The translations under genes and the position numbers were made by a program. Positions 53,583 through 61,850 of a DNA stretch of 64,000 bases are shown here, in pieces; the first letter of the stretch is position 1, and every line of letters starts with the position of its first letter. The DNA comes from an uncultured Oceanospirillales bacterium. Lineage in GTDB: Bacteria; Pseudomonadota; Gammaproteobacteria; Xanthomonadales; SZUA-36. The DNA lies in NCBI GenBank assembly GCA_913055655.1, contig CAJXKA010000001.1:1364842-1428841 (forward strand). Reading direction: 5' to 3'. The notes under the pieces were generated by a model, which was not told where the DNA came from, did no database searches, and was given only the letters and a program-made list of their open reading frames with translations.

Positions 53583-55103
53583 ATGAATTCCACCCAGCCG
53601 ATCCAGGCCCTGTTCCAGCAGGCCCGCCAGGCCTATGGCCACGGCGCCTATCGCGATGCCCTGAACGCCTGCGAGCGCCTCCGGCGTGCCATCGGCGACC
53701 GTGAAGAAGTGTTGAACCTGCGCGCCATGTGCCTGCTGGCGCTCGACCGTGGGCCGGAAGCGGCCGCTGCCATTCGTGCGGCTTTGAAGCGCAAGCCCGG
53801 CGACCCCGGTATGCAACTGAACGCCGCTCGTATCGAACTGGCACTGGGCAACCCCAAAGGTGCAAAACGAGCCGCGATGAATGCTGCGCGCGCCGCGACC
53901 AACGATGCCCGGGTGCTCTACCAGGCCGCGCTGCTGTGTCGCCAGTGTGGTGACTACGCGACCGCGCTGCGCCTGGTCGACCGTTGCCAGGCGCGCGAAC
54001 CCGGCCTGTCCGACGCCTGGTTCCTGAAGGGCTCGATGCTGCTCGACCAGGGCGACACGGAGAACGCGGAGACACAGTTTGAACAGGCGCTGGCCCAAAA
54101 CCCGGCGAACGCACGTGCGATGGCGGAGCTGGCACGACTGAAAGGTGACCTGGCCGCTGACAACCGGCTGATGGTGCTGCTGGAAGGCATGGCCACCCGT
54201 GGCCGCGAAACGGTGGGGCGCTCCTGTGCCCTGTTCGCCCTGGCGGACCTCAGGCACCGTGCCGGTGACTACGAGGCTGCGGCGACGCTGTACCAGCGCG
54301 CCAATGAACTGGGTAACGCCGTCCGCCCCTTCGATTTCGAAGGCTGGCTGCGTAAGCAGGATGACACGCTGGCCGGGTACGCCGACCTGGAGCCGGCCGG
54401 CGAACCCGGCAAGGGCCCCGGCGCGGGGCTGCTGTTCCTGGTGGGCATGCCGCGTTCGGGCACCAGCCTGTGTGAACAGGTGCTGGCCGGTCACCCGGAT
54501 GTCCTCGCCGCCGGCGAGCTGCACGCCATGGCCGCCATTGAGCAGCATTTCGCCGGCAACGCGACCGACGATGCGCTGCGTAAACGCTACCTGGACGCCC
54601 TGCCTGCCGACCACGGGCGCCATGGCCTCGTGACTGACAAGCTGCCGATGAACTTCGAACGTGTCGGGTTAATCCACCGCCTGTTTCCCGGCGCCCGCTT
54701 CATCCATTGCACCCGCCACCCGCTGGACGTGACCCTGTCCTGCTTCCAGCAGGACTTCCAGGCCGGCGTGAAGTGGGCCTTCGACCTCGGCAGGATCGCC
54801 CGGGTCTACCTGGCCCAGGACCGCCTGATGAAGCACTGGACCAAACGCCTGCCGGGCCACGTGCTGGAAGTGCGCTACGAAGACCTGGTCGGTGACCTGC
54901 CCGGCACCGTCGACCGGCTGGCCGCGTTTGCCGGGCTGGAGGCGGCACCGGAAATGCTGTCACCGGAAGCCGGCGACCGCGCGGTGCAGACCGCCAGCCG
55001 CCTGCAGGTGCGCGAACCCGTGCACACCCGTTCCGTGGAGAAATGGCGCCACTACGAGGCGATGCTGCAGCCGGCCGCTGAACGCCTTGAAGATCTGCTC
55101 TGA
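53583..55103 (+). CDS. TPR-containing sulfotransferase
   Basis: The 506-residue protein has N-terminal TPR repeats (about 1-235) followed by a PAPS-dependent sulfotransferase domain. The 5'-phosphosulfate loop is FLVGMPRSGTSLCEQVLAGHP and the 3'-phosphate region is FIHCTRHPLDVTLSCF, then VLEVRYEDLVGDLPGTVDRL. No signal peptide or membrane segment is seen. TPR-sulfotransferases are frequent in marine and soil bacteria and sulfate unknown acceptors, possibly proteins or polysaccharides recruited through the TPRs. ATG 53583 is preferred over an upstream in-frame ATG inside YcgN. Confidence 0.88.
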   Translation: MNSTQPIQALFQQARQAYGHGAYRDALNACERLRRAIGDREEVLNLRAMCLLALDRGPEAAAAIRAALKRKPGDPGMQLNAARIELALGNPKGAKRAAMNAARAATNDARVLYQAALLCRQCGDYATALRLVDRCQAREPGLSDAWFLKGSMLLDQGDTENAETQFEQALAQNPANARAMAELARLKGDLAADNRLMVLLEGMATRGRETVGRSCALFALADLRHRAGDYEAAATLYQRANELGNAVRPFDFEGWLRKQDDTLAGYADLEPAGEPGKGPGAGLLFLVGMPRSGTSLCEQVLAGHPDVLAAGELHAMAAIEQHFAGNATDDALRKRYLDALPADHGRHGLVTDKLPMNFERVGLIHRLFPGARFIHCTRHPLDVTLSCFQQDFQAGVKWAFDLGRIARVYLAQDRLMKHWTKRLPGHVLEVRYEDLVGDLPGTVDRLAAFAGLEAAPEMLSPEAGDRAVQTASRLQVREPVHTRSVEKWRHYEAMLQPAAERLEDLL

Positions 55104-55141
55104 CCAGGCCTGGCTCGGCCTTTTGCCTGGCGTGGCCTGGC

Positions 55142-56407
55142 TTACTCCAGCGCCTGGTAAATCAGCGCCCGCAGCTTCGCATGGTCATCCAGGTTGCCCG
55201 CCGGAATGACCTGGGTGAAGTAAACCACCACCAGGCCCTCGGCCGGGTCCACCCAGTAGTTCGAGTGATAGGCGCCGCCCCAGCCATACTCGCCCAGCGA
55301 GCCCGGCACACCGCGCACACCCACATCAGTGGTCACGCTGAAACCAAGACCAAAACCGGTGCCGGGTTGCCAGGGGAAGAGATCCGGTGATGCCAGGTGG
55401 TTGACGGTCATCAGCTGCACGGACTTGCGTGACAGCACCCGCTCGCCGTCCAGTTCGCCACCGTTGAGCAGCATCTGCAGGAAACGCCCGTAATCCCGCG
55501 CCGTCGACAACAGGCCCGCACCGGCGGAGAAACTGGTCCGCGGGCCCTCGACGTAACCGCCCTGCCCGGTCATGTTGCTCTCATCGGGTGATCGCGCCAG
55601 GCTGCCGTCGTCGGTGCGCGCGTACACGGTCGCCAGGCGATCGGTCTTGTCCGCCGGCAGGTAGAAATGCGTGTCGGTCATGTCCAGCGGCTCAAGAATG
55701 CGTTCACGCACGAATGCGTCCAGTGACTGTCCCGACGCCGCTTCCACGACGGCGCCCAGGATATCGGTGGAATAGCCGTAGACCCAGGCCTCACCCGGCT
55801 GGGCCTCGAACGGCAGCGCGGCCATGCGACGCACGGTCTCGCGGATGGGTTCCTCGCGGTCGGCGAAGTACCAGCCCTGGATGCCAGCGTCGGCCCAGGC
55901 ATCGGCGGCGATGCCGTAGCCGTAACCCACGCCAGAGGTATGCATCAGCAGGTCGCGCACCGTGACCTTGCGGTTCGCCGGCACCACCTCGTAACCGCCG
56001 TCCTCGTTCGCCACCGCCACCGTGGTCTTGTTGAACTCGGGCAGGTAGCGCCCGACCGGGTCACCGATCAGCAGGCGGCCTTCCTCCTGCAGGACCATGG
56101 CCGCGACACTGACAATCGCCTTGGTCTGCGAGGCGATGCGGAAAATGGTGTCCCCGGTCATCGGCGACTGCGACTCGATATCGCGCCAGCCGTGCACACC
56201 CTGGTAGGCGACTTCGCCGTCCTTCAGGACCAGCGTGACCGTGCCCGGCAGGTCACCGCGTTCGGTATAGGTCTCGAAAAAACTGTCCAGTCGCTGCAGG
56301 CGTTCGCTGGACAGGCCGGCGACGGTGCTGTCCTGCGCAGCAGCGGTCGTCGTGAACAGGGCGAAGAGAATGGTGATGGCGAGTGTAGCGGGCAGACGAG
56401 ATCGCAT
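55142..56407 (-). CDS. Secreted beta-lactamase-fold serine hydrolase (class C/EstB-like)
   Basis: From ATG 56407 the 421-residue product has a signal peptide (about 1-24, ending TTTAAA-Q). The penicillin-binding-like motifs are SxxK in IASQTKAIVS (Ser93, Lys96), the Tyr motif YGYSTD at 210-215 and a late GWGGAYHSNYWVD, typical of family S12/esterase EstB members. It is likely a periplasmic esterase or D-amino-peptidase rather than a true beta-lactamase. It converges with the sulfotransferase; inverted GC-rich stretches at 55105-55139 may act as a weak terminator. Confidence 0.88.
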   Translation of the reverse strand: MRSRLPATLAITILFALFTTTAAAQDSTVAGLSSERLQRLDSFFETYTERGDLPGTVTLVLKDGEVAYQGVHGWRDIESQSPMTGDTIFRIASQTKAIVSVAAMVLQEEGRLLIGDPVGRYLPEFNKTTVAVANEDGGYEVVPANRKVTVRDLLMHTSGVGYGYGIAADAWADAGIQGWYFADREEPIRETVRRMAALPFEAQPGEAWVYGYSTDILGAVVEAASGQSLDAFVRERILEPLDMTDTHFYLPADKTDRLATVYARTDDGSLARSPDESNMTGQGGYVEGPRTSFSAGAGLLSTARDYGRFLQMLLNGGELDGERVLSRKSVQLMTVNHLASPDLFPWQPGTGFGLGFSVTTDVGVRGVPGSLGEYGWGGAYHSNYWVDPAEGLVVVYFTQVIPAGNLDDHAKLRALIYQALE

Positions 56408-56520
56408 GTAATCCAGTTCCTTTTGAGCCAGGGCGCCAGTATAGCCGCGGTTTCCGTGTTGCCGGCAACCCACCCGGACAACCGTGACGGCGGCGACGAA
56501 TTGCAGTAGCTTAGGGCACC

Positions 56521-57888
56521 ATGCACACACCTGTGAAAGGCTCACCCAAGCTCGCGGCCCTTCTCCTGGCGGTCGCCCTGTCGCTGGTGACGATGACCGT
56601 GGTGGCCCAGGCGCCCGAAGACGTAAATGCCACCAACGCTGCGGAAGCCACCGAAACTGCCAAGGTGAGCGACGCCGCCATCGAGGCGGACCTCGACGAA
56701 ATCTTCGGCAGCATCGACGGCCTGGACCCGGTCACCGTAAACGCCACCGCCGGGGTCGTCACCCTCGAGGGCGAAGTGGTCTCCGATGCGCTGAAGGCGC
56801 GCGCCGCCGAATTGGCGGGTCGCATCGACGGCGTCGTCGACGTGCAGGACAACATGACCGTCAGCACCAGTGTCAGCGACCGGATCGGGCCGGCCTTCGA
56901 GCGTTTCGAGGAACGTTCGATGCGCGTGGTCTACAGCCTGCCGCTGCTGGTGGTCGGGCTGATCGTGCTGTGGCTGGCGTGGATCTTTTCGCGCTGGTTG
57001 AGCACGCGGGCCTGGATCACGCGGCGGACCCGCCAGAACCCGTTCATGACCGATATCGTCCGCCAGCTGGTGCGCGCGGTCGTGATGGTCGCGGCCATCC
57101 TGTTCGTGCTCGACCTGATGGAACTGACGGCCCTGGTGGGCGCCGTCCTGGGCGCGGCCGGCGTCGCCACGCTGGCCATCGGCTTCGCGTTCCGCGACCT
57201 GATCGAGAACTACATCGCCTCGGTGCTACTGTCGCTGCGCCAGCCGTTCGAGCCCGACGACCTGGTCGAGATCGGCGACCACCTGGGCCAGGTTTCGCGC
57301 CTGACCTCGCGCGCGACGGTGCTGATCACCCCCGACGGCAACCATGTCCGCATCCCCAACGCCACGGTGTTCAAGGCGGAGATGGTGAACTATTCCCGCA
57401 ATCCCTACCGCCGTTTCCAGTTCGACGTGGGCGTGGACGTGGAACTGGAACTGTCGCCGGTACAGGCCCTGGCCGAGAACGTGGTCGGCGATATTGACGG
57501 CGTGCTCGACGACCCGGCGCCGTTTTGCCTGGTCACCGAGCTGGGCGATTCCAGCGTCATCCTGCGCGTCTTCGCCTGGGTGGACCAGCGCGAGTTCGAT
57601 TTCGGCCGGGTGCGGTCGGAAGCGATCCGGCAGGTGAAGGAAGCCTTCGACGACGCCGACATCGTCATGCCGGAGCCAATCTACAACATCAAGATGCTGG
57701 GGGCGAAAGGCGACCCCGAAGCGTCACCCGGACCCTCGCAGCGTCACGAACCCCGCGCCGGCGACCACCCGCCGGCCGACACCCCGAAAGGGGCCGACAC
57801 CCGCAGCCGGGACGAGGTCAAGCCGGTCATCGACCGCGAGGCCGCGGACGGCCAGAACCTGCTGGACCAGGACGCGGAGAAGGAGTGA
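56521..57888 (+). CDS. BON-domain mechanosensitive ion channel (MscS family)
   Basis: The 455-residue protein has a signal-like N-terminus (LAALLLAVALSLVTMTVVAQA), a BON domain (about 50-120: DLDEIFGSIDGLDPVTVNATAGVVTLEGEVVSDALKARAAELAG, then VVDVQDNMTV), two or three transmembrane helices, and the MscS core. The pore helix is VGAVLGAAGVATLAIGFAFRDLIENYIASVLLSLRQPFEPDDLVEIGDHLGQV. The C-terminal tail is charged and disordered. It would open under osmotic down-shock, while the BON domain may bind lipids on the periplasmic side. It is divergent from the serine hydrolase. Confidence 0.9.
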   Translation: MHTPVKGSPKLAALLLAVALSLVTMTVVAQAPEDVNATNAAEATETAKVSDAAIEADLDEIFGSIDGLDPVTVNATAGVVTLEGEVVSDALKARAAELAGRIDGVVDVQDNMTVSTSVSDRIGPAFERFEERSMRVVYSLPLLVVGLIVLWLAWIFSRWLSTRAWITRRTRQNPFMTDIVRQLVRAVVMVAAILFVLDLMELTALVGAVLGAAGVATLAIGFAFRDLIENYIASVLLSLRQPFEPDDLVEIGDHLGQVSRLTSRATVLITPDGNHVRIPNATVFKAEMVNYSRNPYRRFQFDVGVDVELELSPVQALAENVVGDIDGVLDDPAPFCLVTELGDSSVILRVFAWVDQREFDFGRVRSEAIRQVKEAFDDADIVMPEPIYNIKMLGAKGDPEASPGPSQRHEPRAGDHPPADTPKGADTRSRDEVKPVIDREAADGQNLLDQDAEKE

Positions 57889-57894
57889 CCGAAC

Positions 57895-57917
57895 CGCCGC
57901 GCCATTAACGCGCGGCG
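57895..57917. terminator. Hairpin between convergent MscS and GH9 genes
   Basis: CGCCGCGC (57895-57902) and GCGCGGCG (57910-57917) form a perfect 8-bp stem with a CATTAAC loop that holds the GH9 stop. There is no T-tract, so termination is uncertain. Confidence 0.35.
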
Positions 57918-59644
57918 TTGATCGATTCCAGTACCCCGGTGACATAGACCAGCGGCGCGTTCCAGTTGATCGTGACCTCGTTGGTGGAGTAGCTGCACCA
58001 GTGGTCGACAAACGACTCGGCCGGCATCTTCGAGGGGTATTCGCACTTGTCCTGCTGCCCCGGCTGCGGTCCGCCGGCGACGAACCCGGGCACGGGGTCG
58101 ACCACGTCATCGGCCTGGGACTGGCGATGGTGGATGTGCATCGGCGTCTTGTCGCCATGACCGGTCACGAAGCTGTAGCCGGTGGGATTACGGCCCAGCA
58201 CCCAGTCCAGCAGCGCCTGCGCGCCGTCGACGTATTCGGGCTTTCCGGACAGGTCATACGCCTGCAGCAGCATCATGGCGCGGTTCAACACGGCCGAATT
58301 GCTGCCCCAGACGAAATCACTGCGCTGCAGCGGAACGCCCCAGGCCGAGTTTTCGGCGGTGGCGAGCACGGCATCGGCCAGTTCCACCACGCGATTGCCA
58401 ATCAGCGCGGTATTGGCAGCGTCGCCCAGGCCGTCGACGTGATGCGCCAGCGACATCCACGCCAGGCCGGACACCTGCGACCAGCTGGGCACCGCATTTT
58501 GAGTGCCCGCAAAGTCCACGGCCTCCCAGTAGCGGGGGTCAGCGGTGGTGATGAACATTTCCGCCGCGGCCCAGGCAAATTCGTCGCTGAACTCGCCGTC
58601 GCCGTAACCGCCGGTTTTCACGTCATCCGGCTGGCGATACGGCAAATCCGGATTGGCCTGCGCCCACTGCCACGCTCGCTCGGCCGCAGCCAGCATTTCC
58701 GCCGCGCGGCCGGGAAACGCCTGCTCGTATTCGCCAACGACACGACTGGCCACGGCCATGACCGCCGCGAAGTTCAGCGCCGCGGCCGTGCCCTTCTGCA
58801 CCACGTAGCGCTGTTCGTGGGTGTCGGCCGGCATCACCTCGCCGACAAAATTCAGCGTGGTGAGCTTGTGATAGACGCCGCCATCGGCCGGGTCCTGCAT
58901 GGTCAGCATCCAGTCCAGGTTCCACATGACCTCGTCCAGCAGGTCGGGCACCGCGTTACCGCTTTCGGGAATGTTCAGCTCGCGGGCGGTGTAGCGCTCG
59001 CGGTCGCGTTCCAGCGCGGCCAGCAGCGTGTACGTGGAGATACCGGAATTGACGATGTACTTGCCGTAGTCGCCGGCGTCATACCAGCCCTTCGGCGAGG
59101 AAATGATGGTGCCTTCCGGCCGGCTGTCCGACGCCGCCGAGGCATGGATCATCACCTGCGTGTCCGGGTGCCCGGCCGCGCGCGCCCAGTCACCCGCGTA
59201 CTGCGCCGGCAACGCCGTGCTGGCGCGATTGAAGTAGTAGGCCTTGATGGCGGCGTCGTTCAGCGCGTCGTAGACCGAATCACCGATCTCGAAGATGTGC
59301 GACTCGCCGACACCTTCGACCTCGATGCGGTAGAGGCCCGGTGCCTGCAGGCCGGAGAAATCGGCCAGTGCGACTTCGCCGCTGGAGAACGCCCAGTCAT
59401 CGGCGTCGCCCGTCGTCCCCGTAAAGACGGCCTCACCACCGTCGGCCGGCACTACGGCGAAGTCACGCGCCGCGCCCGTCGGCACAACCGCGACCTTGGG
59501 CGCCGCCGGGTGGAAACCGACCTGGTTGACCTGGATCGACGCGGCCAGCGTGGACTCCGCGTGGGCCGGGGTGATGGCCAACATGGTCAATGCCGACACC
59601 GCGAACGGCAGCGAAATGATGGAACGGATAAGCGTGGATGACAT
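57905..59644 (-). CDS. Secreted glycoside hydrolase family 9 (cellulase-like)
   Basis: From ATG 59644 the product has 579 residues with a signal peptide (about 1-29, ending TPAHA), an N-terminal CelD_N Ig-like domain (IQVNQVGFHPAAPKVAVV to HIFEIG) and the GH9 alpha/alpha-barrel. Catalytic parts seen are KGWYDAGDYGKY (Asp base region), HIHHRQSQAD and NEVTINWNAPLVYV (acid Glu). The family cleaves beta-1,4-glucans or glucooligosaccharides with inversion. It would act in the periplasm or medium. It is divergent from the amidase gene over 106 bp. Confidence 0.9.
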   Translation of the reverse strand: MSSTLIRSIISLPFAVSALTMLAITPAHAESTLAASIQVNQVGFHPAAPKVAVVPTGAARDFAVVPADGGEAVFTGTTGDADDWAFSSGEVALADFSGLQAPGLYRIEVEGVGESHIFEIGDSVYDALNDAAIKAYYFNRASTALPAQYAGDWARAAGHPDTQVMIHASAASDSRPEGTIISSPKGWYDAGDYGKYIVNSGISTYTLLAALERDRERYTARELNIPESGNAVPDLLDEVMWNLDWMLTMQDPADGGVYHKLTTLNFVGEVMPADTHEQRYVVQKGTAAALNFAAVMAVASRVVGEYEQAFPGRAAEMLAAAERAWQWAQANPDLPYRQPDDVKTGGYGDGEFSDEFAWAAAEMFITTADPRYWEAVDFAGTQNAVPSWSQVSGLAWMSLAHHVDGLGDAANTALIGNRVVELADAVLATAENSAWGVPLQRSDFVWGSNSAVLNRAMMLLQAYDLSGKPEYVDGAQALLDWVLGRNPTGYSFVTGHGDKTPMHIHHRQSQADDVVDPVPGFVAGGPQPGQQDKCEYPSKMPAESFVDHWCSYSTNEVTINWNAPLVYVTGVLESINAAR

Positions 59645-59750
59645 GTTCGAGCCTCTTGGATTTGTTCTATGGACAACGCTGTCAGCGTGAGCAGTGATAC
59701 ATTGCCACAATCGCCCGAAGCATTCACCTTCGTGAACAGGAGTTTACGCC

Positions 59751-61319
59751 TTGAAACGAGTTGCCCAGGTTCTTCGAACCCCCATCACAACCGCCGTGAT
59801 CGGCGCGCTCTTGCTCACCGCCTGCGCCACCGCACCTCGCACACCGGTTAACGACGAGTTCTTCACCGAGGCCACGGTGGCGTCGTTGCAATCCGCCATC
59901 TCGCGGGGCGACCTCAGCGCGGTGGACGTGACCCGCCACTACCTGGCGCGGATCGATAGCGTGGACCCGGGTCTCAACGCGATCATCGAAACCAACCCGG
60001 ATGCCGAGTCCATTGCCGCCGCCCTGGATCGTGAACGGGAAACGTCCGGCCCACGTGGCCCGTTGCATGGCATCCCGGTGGTACTGAAAGCCAACATCGA
60101 CACCGGCGACGGAATGGCCACCACCGCGGGATCCCTGGCCCTGGAGGGCTTCCAGGCACCCGATGACGCCCACCTGGTCACCGCGCTGCGCGAAGCCGGC
60201 GTGGTGATCCTGGGCAAGGCCAACCTGAGCGAGTGGGCGAATTTCCGTTCGACGCGATCGTCCAGCGGCTGGAGCAGCCTGGGCGGCCAGACACGCAACC
60301 CCTACGACCCGGACCGCAACCCCTGCGGTTCGTCCAGCGGCTCCGCCGCGGCCGTGGCGGCGAACCTGGTCATGCTCTCGGTGGGCACCGAGACCGACGG
60401 CTCCATCGTCTGCCCGGCCGGCGCCAACGGCGTGGTCGGCATCAAGCCGACGCTGGGGCTGGTCAGCCGCGACGGCATCATCCCGATCGCGCACAGCCAG
60501 GACACCGCAGGCCCGATGGCGCGCACCGTGCGCGATGCGGCACTACTGCTGGACGCGATGGCGACGCCGGACCCGGATGATCCGGCCATGGCCGATCGGC
60601 CCGAAGAGATTGCTTCATTTGTGGCCGGCCTGGACACTGCCAGCCTGGCCGGCAGGCGCATCGGCGTCGTGCGCAACCACCCGGGCGCCGGCTCACACCC
60701 GGGCGTCGACACGCTGCTGGACGACACCGTCGCCGCGCTGGAGGCCGGCGGCGCCACGGTCATCGATGTCGAAATCCATGCCGAGGGCGCCGGCGCCGCC
60801 GAGTGGGAGGTGCTGCTGTACGAGTTCAAGTCGGACCTCGCGGCCTACCTTCAGACGGCCGGCACGCCCTATTCGTCGCTCGCGGAACTGATTGAGTTCA
60901 ACACGGCCAACGCCGACACCGTCATGCCTTACTTCGGCCAGGAAATCTTCGAGCTGGCCGACGCCAAGGGCGGCCTTGAAGAGGAGGCCTACACCAGCGC
61001 ACTGGCCGAGGGACGCCGAATCACCCGCGAAGCCATCGATAGCACCCTGTCCGCAAATGAACTGGACGCCCTGGTGGCGCCCACCAACGGCCCGGCCTGG
61101 CTCACCGACCCGGTCAACGGCGATACCTTCCGCATCGGCAGCAGTTCCTGGGCCGCGATCTCCGGCTACCCGAATATCACGGTACCCGCCGGCTTCATCA
61201 GCGGCCTGCCGGTGGGCATGTCATTTTTCGGCACGGCCTGGTCGGATGCCGACCTCATCGAGATCGCGCATTCGTTCGAACAGGCGACGCGGGCACGCCG
61301 GCCACCCGGTGACGGGTGA
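59751..61319 (+). CDS. Amidase-signature family lipoprotein
   Basis: The TTG start at 59751 has AGGAG 8 bases upstream. The 522-residue protein has lipobox Cys25 (ALLLTACAT), then the amidase signature with Lys113 (VVLKANID), a Ser-rich CGSSSGSAAA near 192-201 and nucleophile Ser218 (TETDGSIVCPAG). These form the Ser-Ser-Lys triad. It would hydrolyse an amide in the periplasm; peptide or acyl-amide substrates are unresolved. The stop TGA (61317-61319) and last residues (PPGDG) come from a heptamer repeat array, as in the TIM-barrel gene. Confidence 0.88.
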   Translation: MKRVAQVLRTPITTAVIGALLLTACATAPRTPVNDEFFTEATVASLQSAISRGDLSAVDVTRHYLARIDSVDPGLNAIIETNPDAESIAAALDRERETSGPRGPLHGIPVVLKANIDTGDGMATTAGSLALEGFQAPDDAHLVTALREAGVVILGKANLSEWANFRSTRSSSGWSSLGGQTRNPYDPDRNPCGSSSGSAAAVAANLVMLSVGTETDGSIVCPAGANGVVGIKPTLGLVSRDGIIPIAHSQDTAGPMARTVRDAALLLDAMATPDPDDPAMADRPEEIASFVAGLDTASLAGRRIGVVRNHPGAGSHPGVDTLLDDTVAALEAGGATVIDVEIHAEGAGAAEWEVLLYEFKSDLAAYLQTAGTPYSSLAELIEFNTANADTVMPYFGQEIFELADAKGGLEEEAYTSALAEGRRITREAIDSTLSANELDALVAPTNGPAWLTDPVNGDTFRIGSSSWAAISGYPNITVPAGFISGLPVGMSFFGTAWSDADLIEIAHSFEQATRARRPPGDG

Positions 61320-61372
61320 CGGGTGACGGGTGACGGATGACGGGTGACGGGTGACGGGTGACGGGTGACGGG
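61307..61372. repeat. GGGTGAC heptamer tandem repeat array (locus C)
   Basis: Nine heptamers run from 61307 to 61369: one CGGTGAC, seven GGGTGAC and one GGATGAC, followed by GGG. The units are not divisible by three, so every plus-strand frame meets TGA. The array holds the stop codon of the amidase gene. There is no clear inverted arm here, unlike loci A and B. Confidence 0.92.
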
Positions 61373-61440
61373 TAAATTTAGAACTGTAATGTGAAGGAAG
61401 ATAAGCTCCCTTCTTTGCCGAGGTACATATGATCACACAC

Positions 61441-61469
61441 TTGACAAAACAAGTTGGCTGATCTACGAA
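61441..61469 (+). promoter_or_regulatory. Promoter of the small secreted protein gene
   Basis: TTGACA (61441-61446) and TACGAA (61464-61469) are separated by exactly 17 bases, about 40 bases before the gene's start codon and 25 before its AAGGAG. The surrounding DNA is AT-richer than the rest of the window. Confidence 0.55.
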
Positions 61470-61508
61470 TTAACTGTAAGGGAGATTGTCCAACAAGGAG
61501 CGTTGACT

Positions 61509-61721
61509 ATGAGAAAAGTATCTGTATGTATTACTTCATTCGTATTTGTCGTTTTGATTTCTGCACTTCCTTTGACCTCGCAAGCATCGTTTGTCAGTTG
61601 CACACAGATCAACCCATGGATGCTCGCATGTACGGACTGGGAGGGAAATGTCCATTACGTACCAATTCCTCCACAAGACGATGAGATCTGTCCGGAACCA
61701 GGCAACACGCCTCCCTGCTAA
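61509..61721 (+). CDS. Small secreted cysteine-containing protein
   Basis: The 70-residue product has a Sec signal (about 1-23, VCITSFVFVVLISALPLTSQA) and a short mature part (SFVSCTQINPWMLACTDWEGN...EICPEPGNTPPC) with four cysteines, enough for two disulfides. ATG 61509 is 8 bases after AAGGAG (61495-61500). The base composition is clearly lower in GC than its neighbours. I do not recognise the family; it may be a small extracellular peptide. A strong terminator follows at 61731. Confidence 0.65.
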   Translation: MRKVSVCITSFVFVVLISALPLTSQASFVSCTQINPWMLACTDWEGNVHYVPIPPQDDEICPEPGNTPPC

Positions 61722-61726
61722 GTCAG

Positions 61727-61760
61727 AAAACCAGCCAGGCTACTGCCTGGCTGGTTTTTA
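61727..61760. terminator. Strong bidirectional Rho-independent terminator
   Basis: CCAGCCAGGC (61731-61740) and GCCTGGCTGG (61745-61754) form a perfect 10-bp stem with a TACT loop, followed by TTTTTA on plus and by TTTTCTG on the minus strand (complement of 61724-61730). It ends the small secreted protein gene and, before the IS insertion, probably also the convergent S9 peptidase gene. Confidence 0.9.
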
Positions 61761-61842
61761 CCTTTATGGGGTGTACGAAGCCCGTAAACTGCCTAGGATC
61801 GCAGACAGACTCTCCCAAAACATTCTTAAAGCAACAAGTTCT

Positions 61843-61850
61843 TCATGACT
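61843..61850. repeat. Left target-site duplication of the IS256 element
   Basis: TCATGACT is immediately outside the left inverted repeat and identical to 63159-63166. An 8-bp duplication is characteristic of IS256-family insertion. Confidence 0.9.

Noticed and set aside
55142..56407. True class C beta-lactamase (resistance gene)
   Set aside because: SxxK is present, but the overall pattern and YGYSTD motif fit the EstB/S12 esterase-peptidase group, and there is no AmpR-type regulator.
58001..59641. Long plus-strand open frame opposite the GH9 gene
   Set aside because: The GH9 frame has signal peptide and catalytic motifs; the opposite frame shows no recognisable domain.
61307..61372. CRISPR array
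   Set aside because: Units are only 7 bp, contiguous and without spacers, and no cas genes are present.
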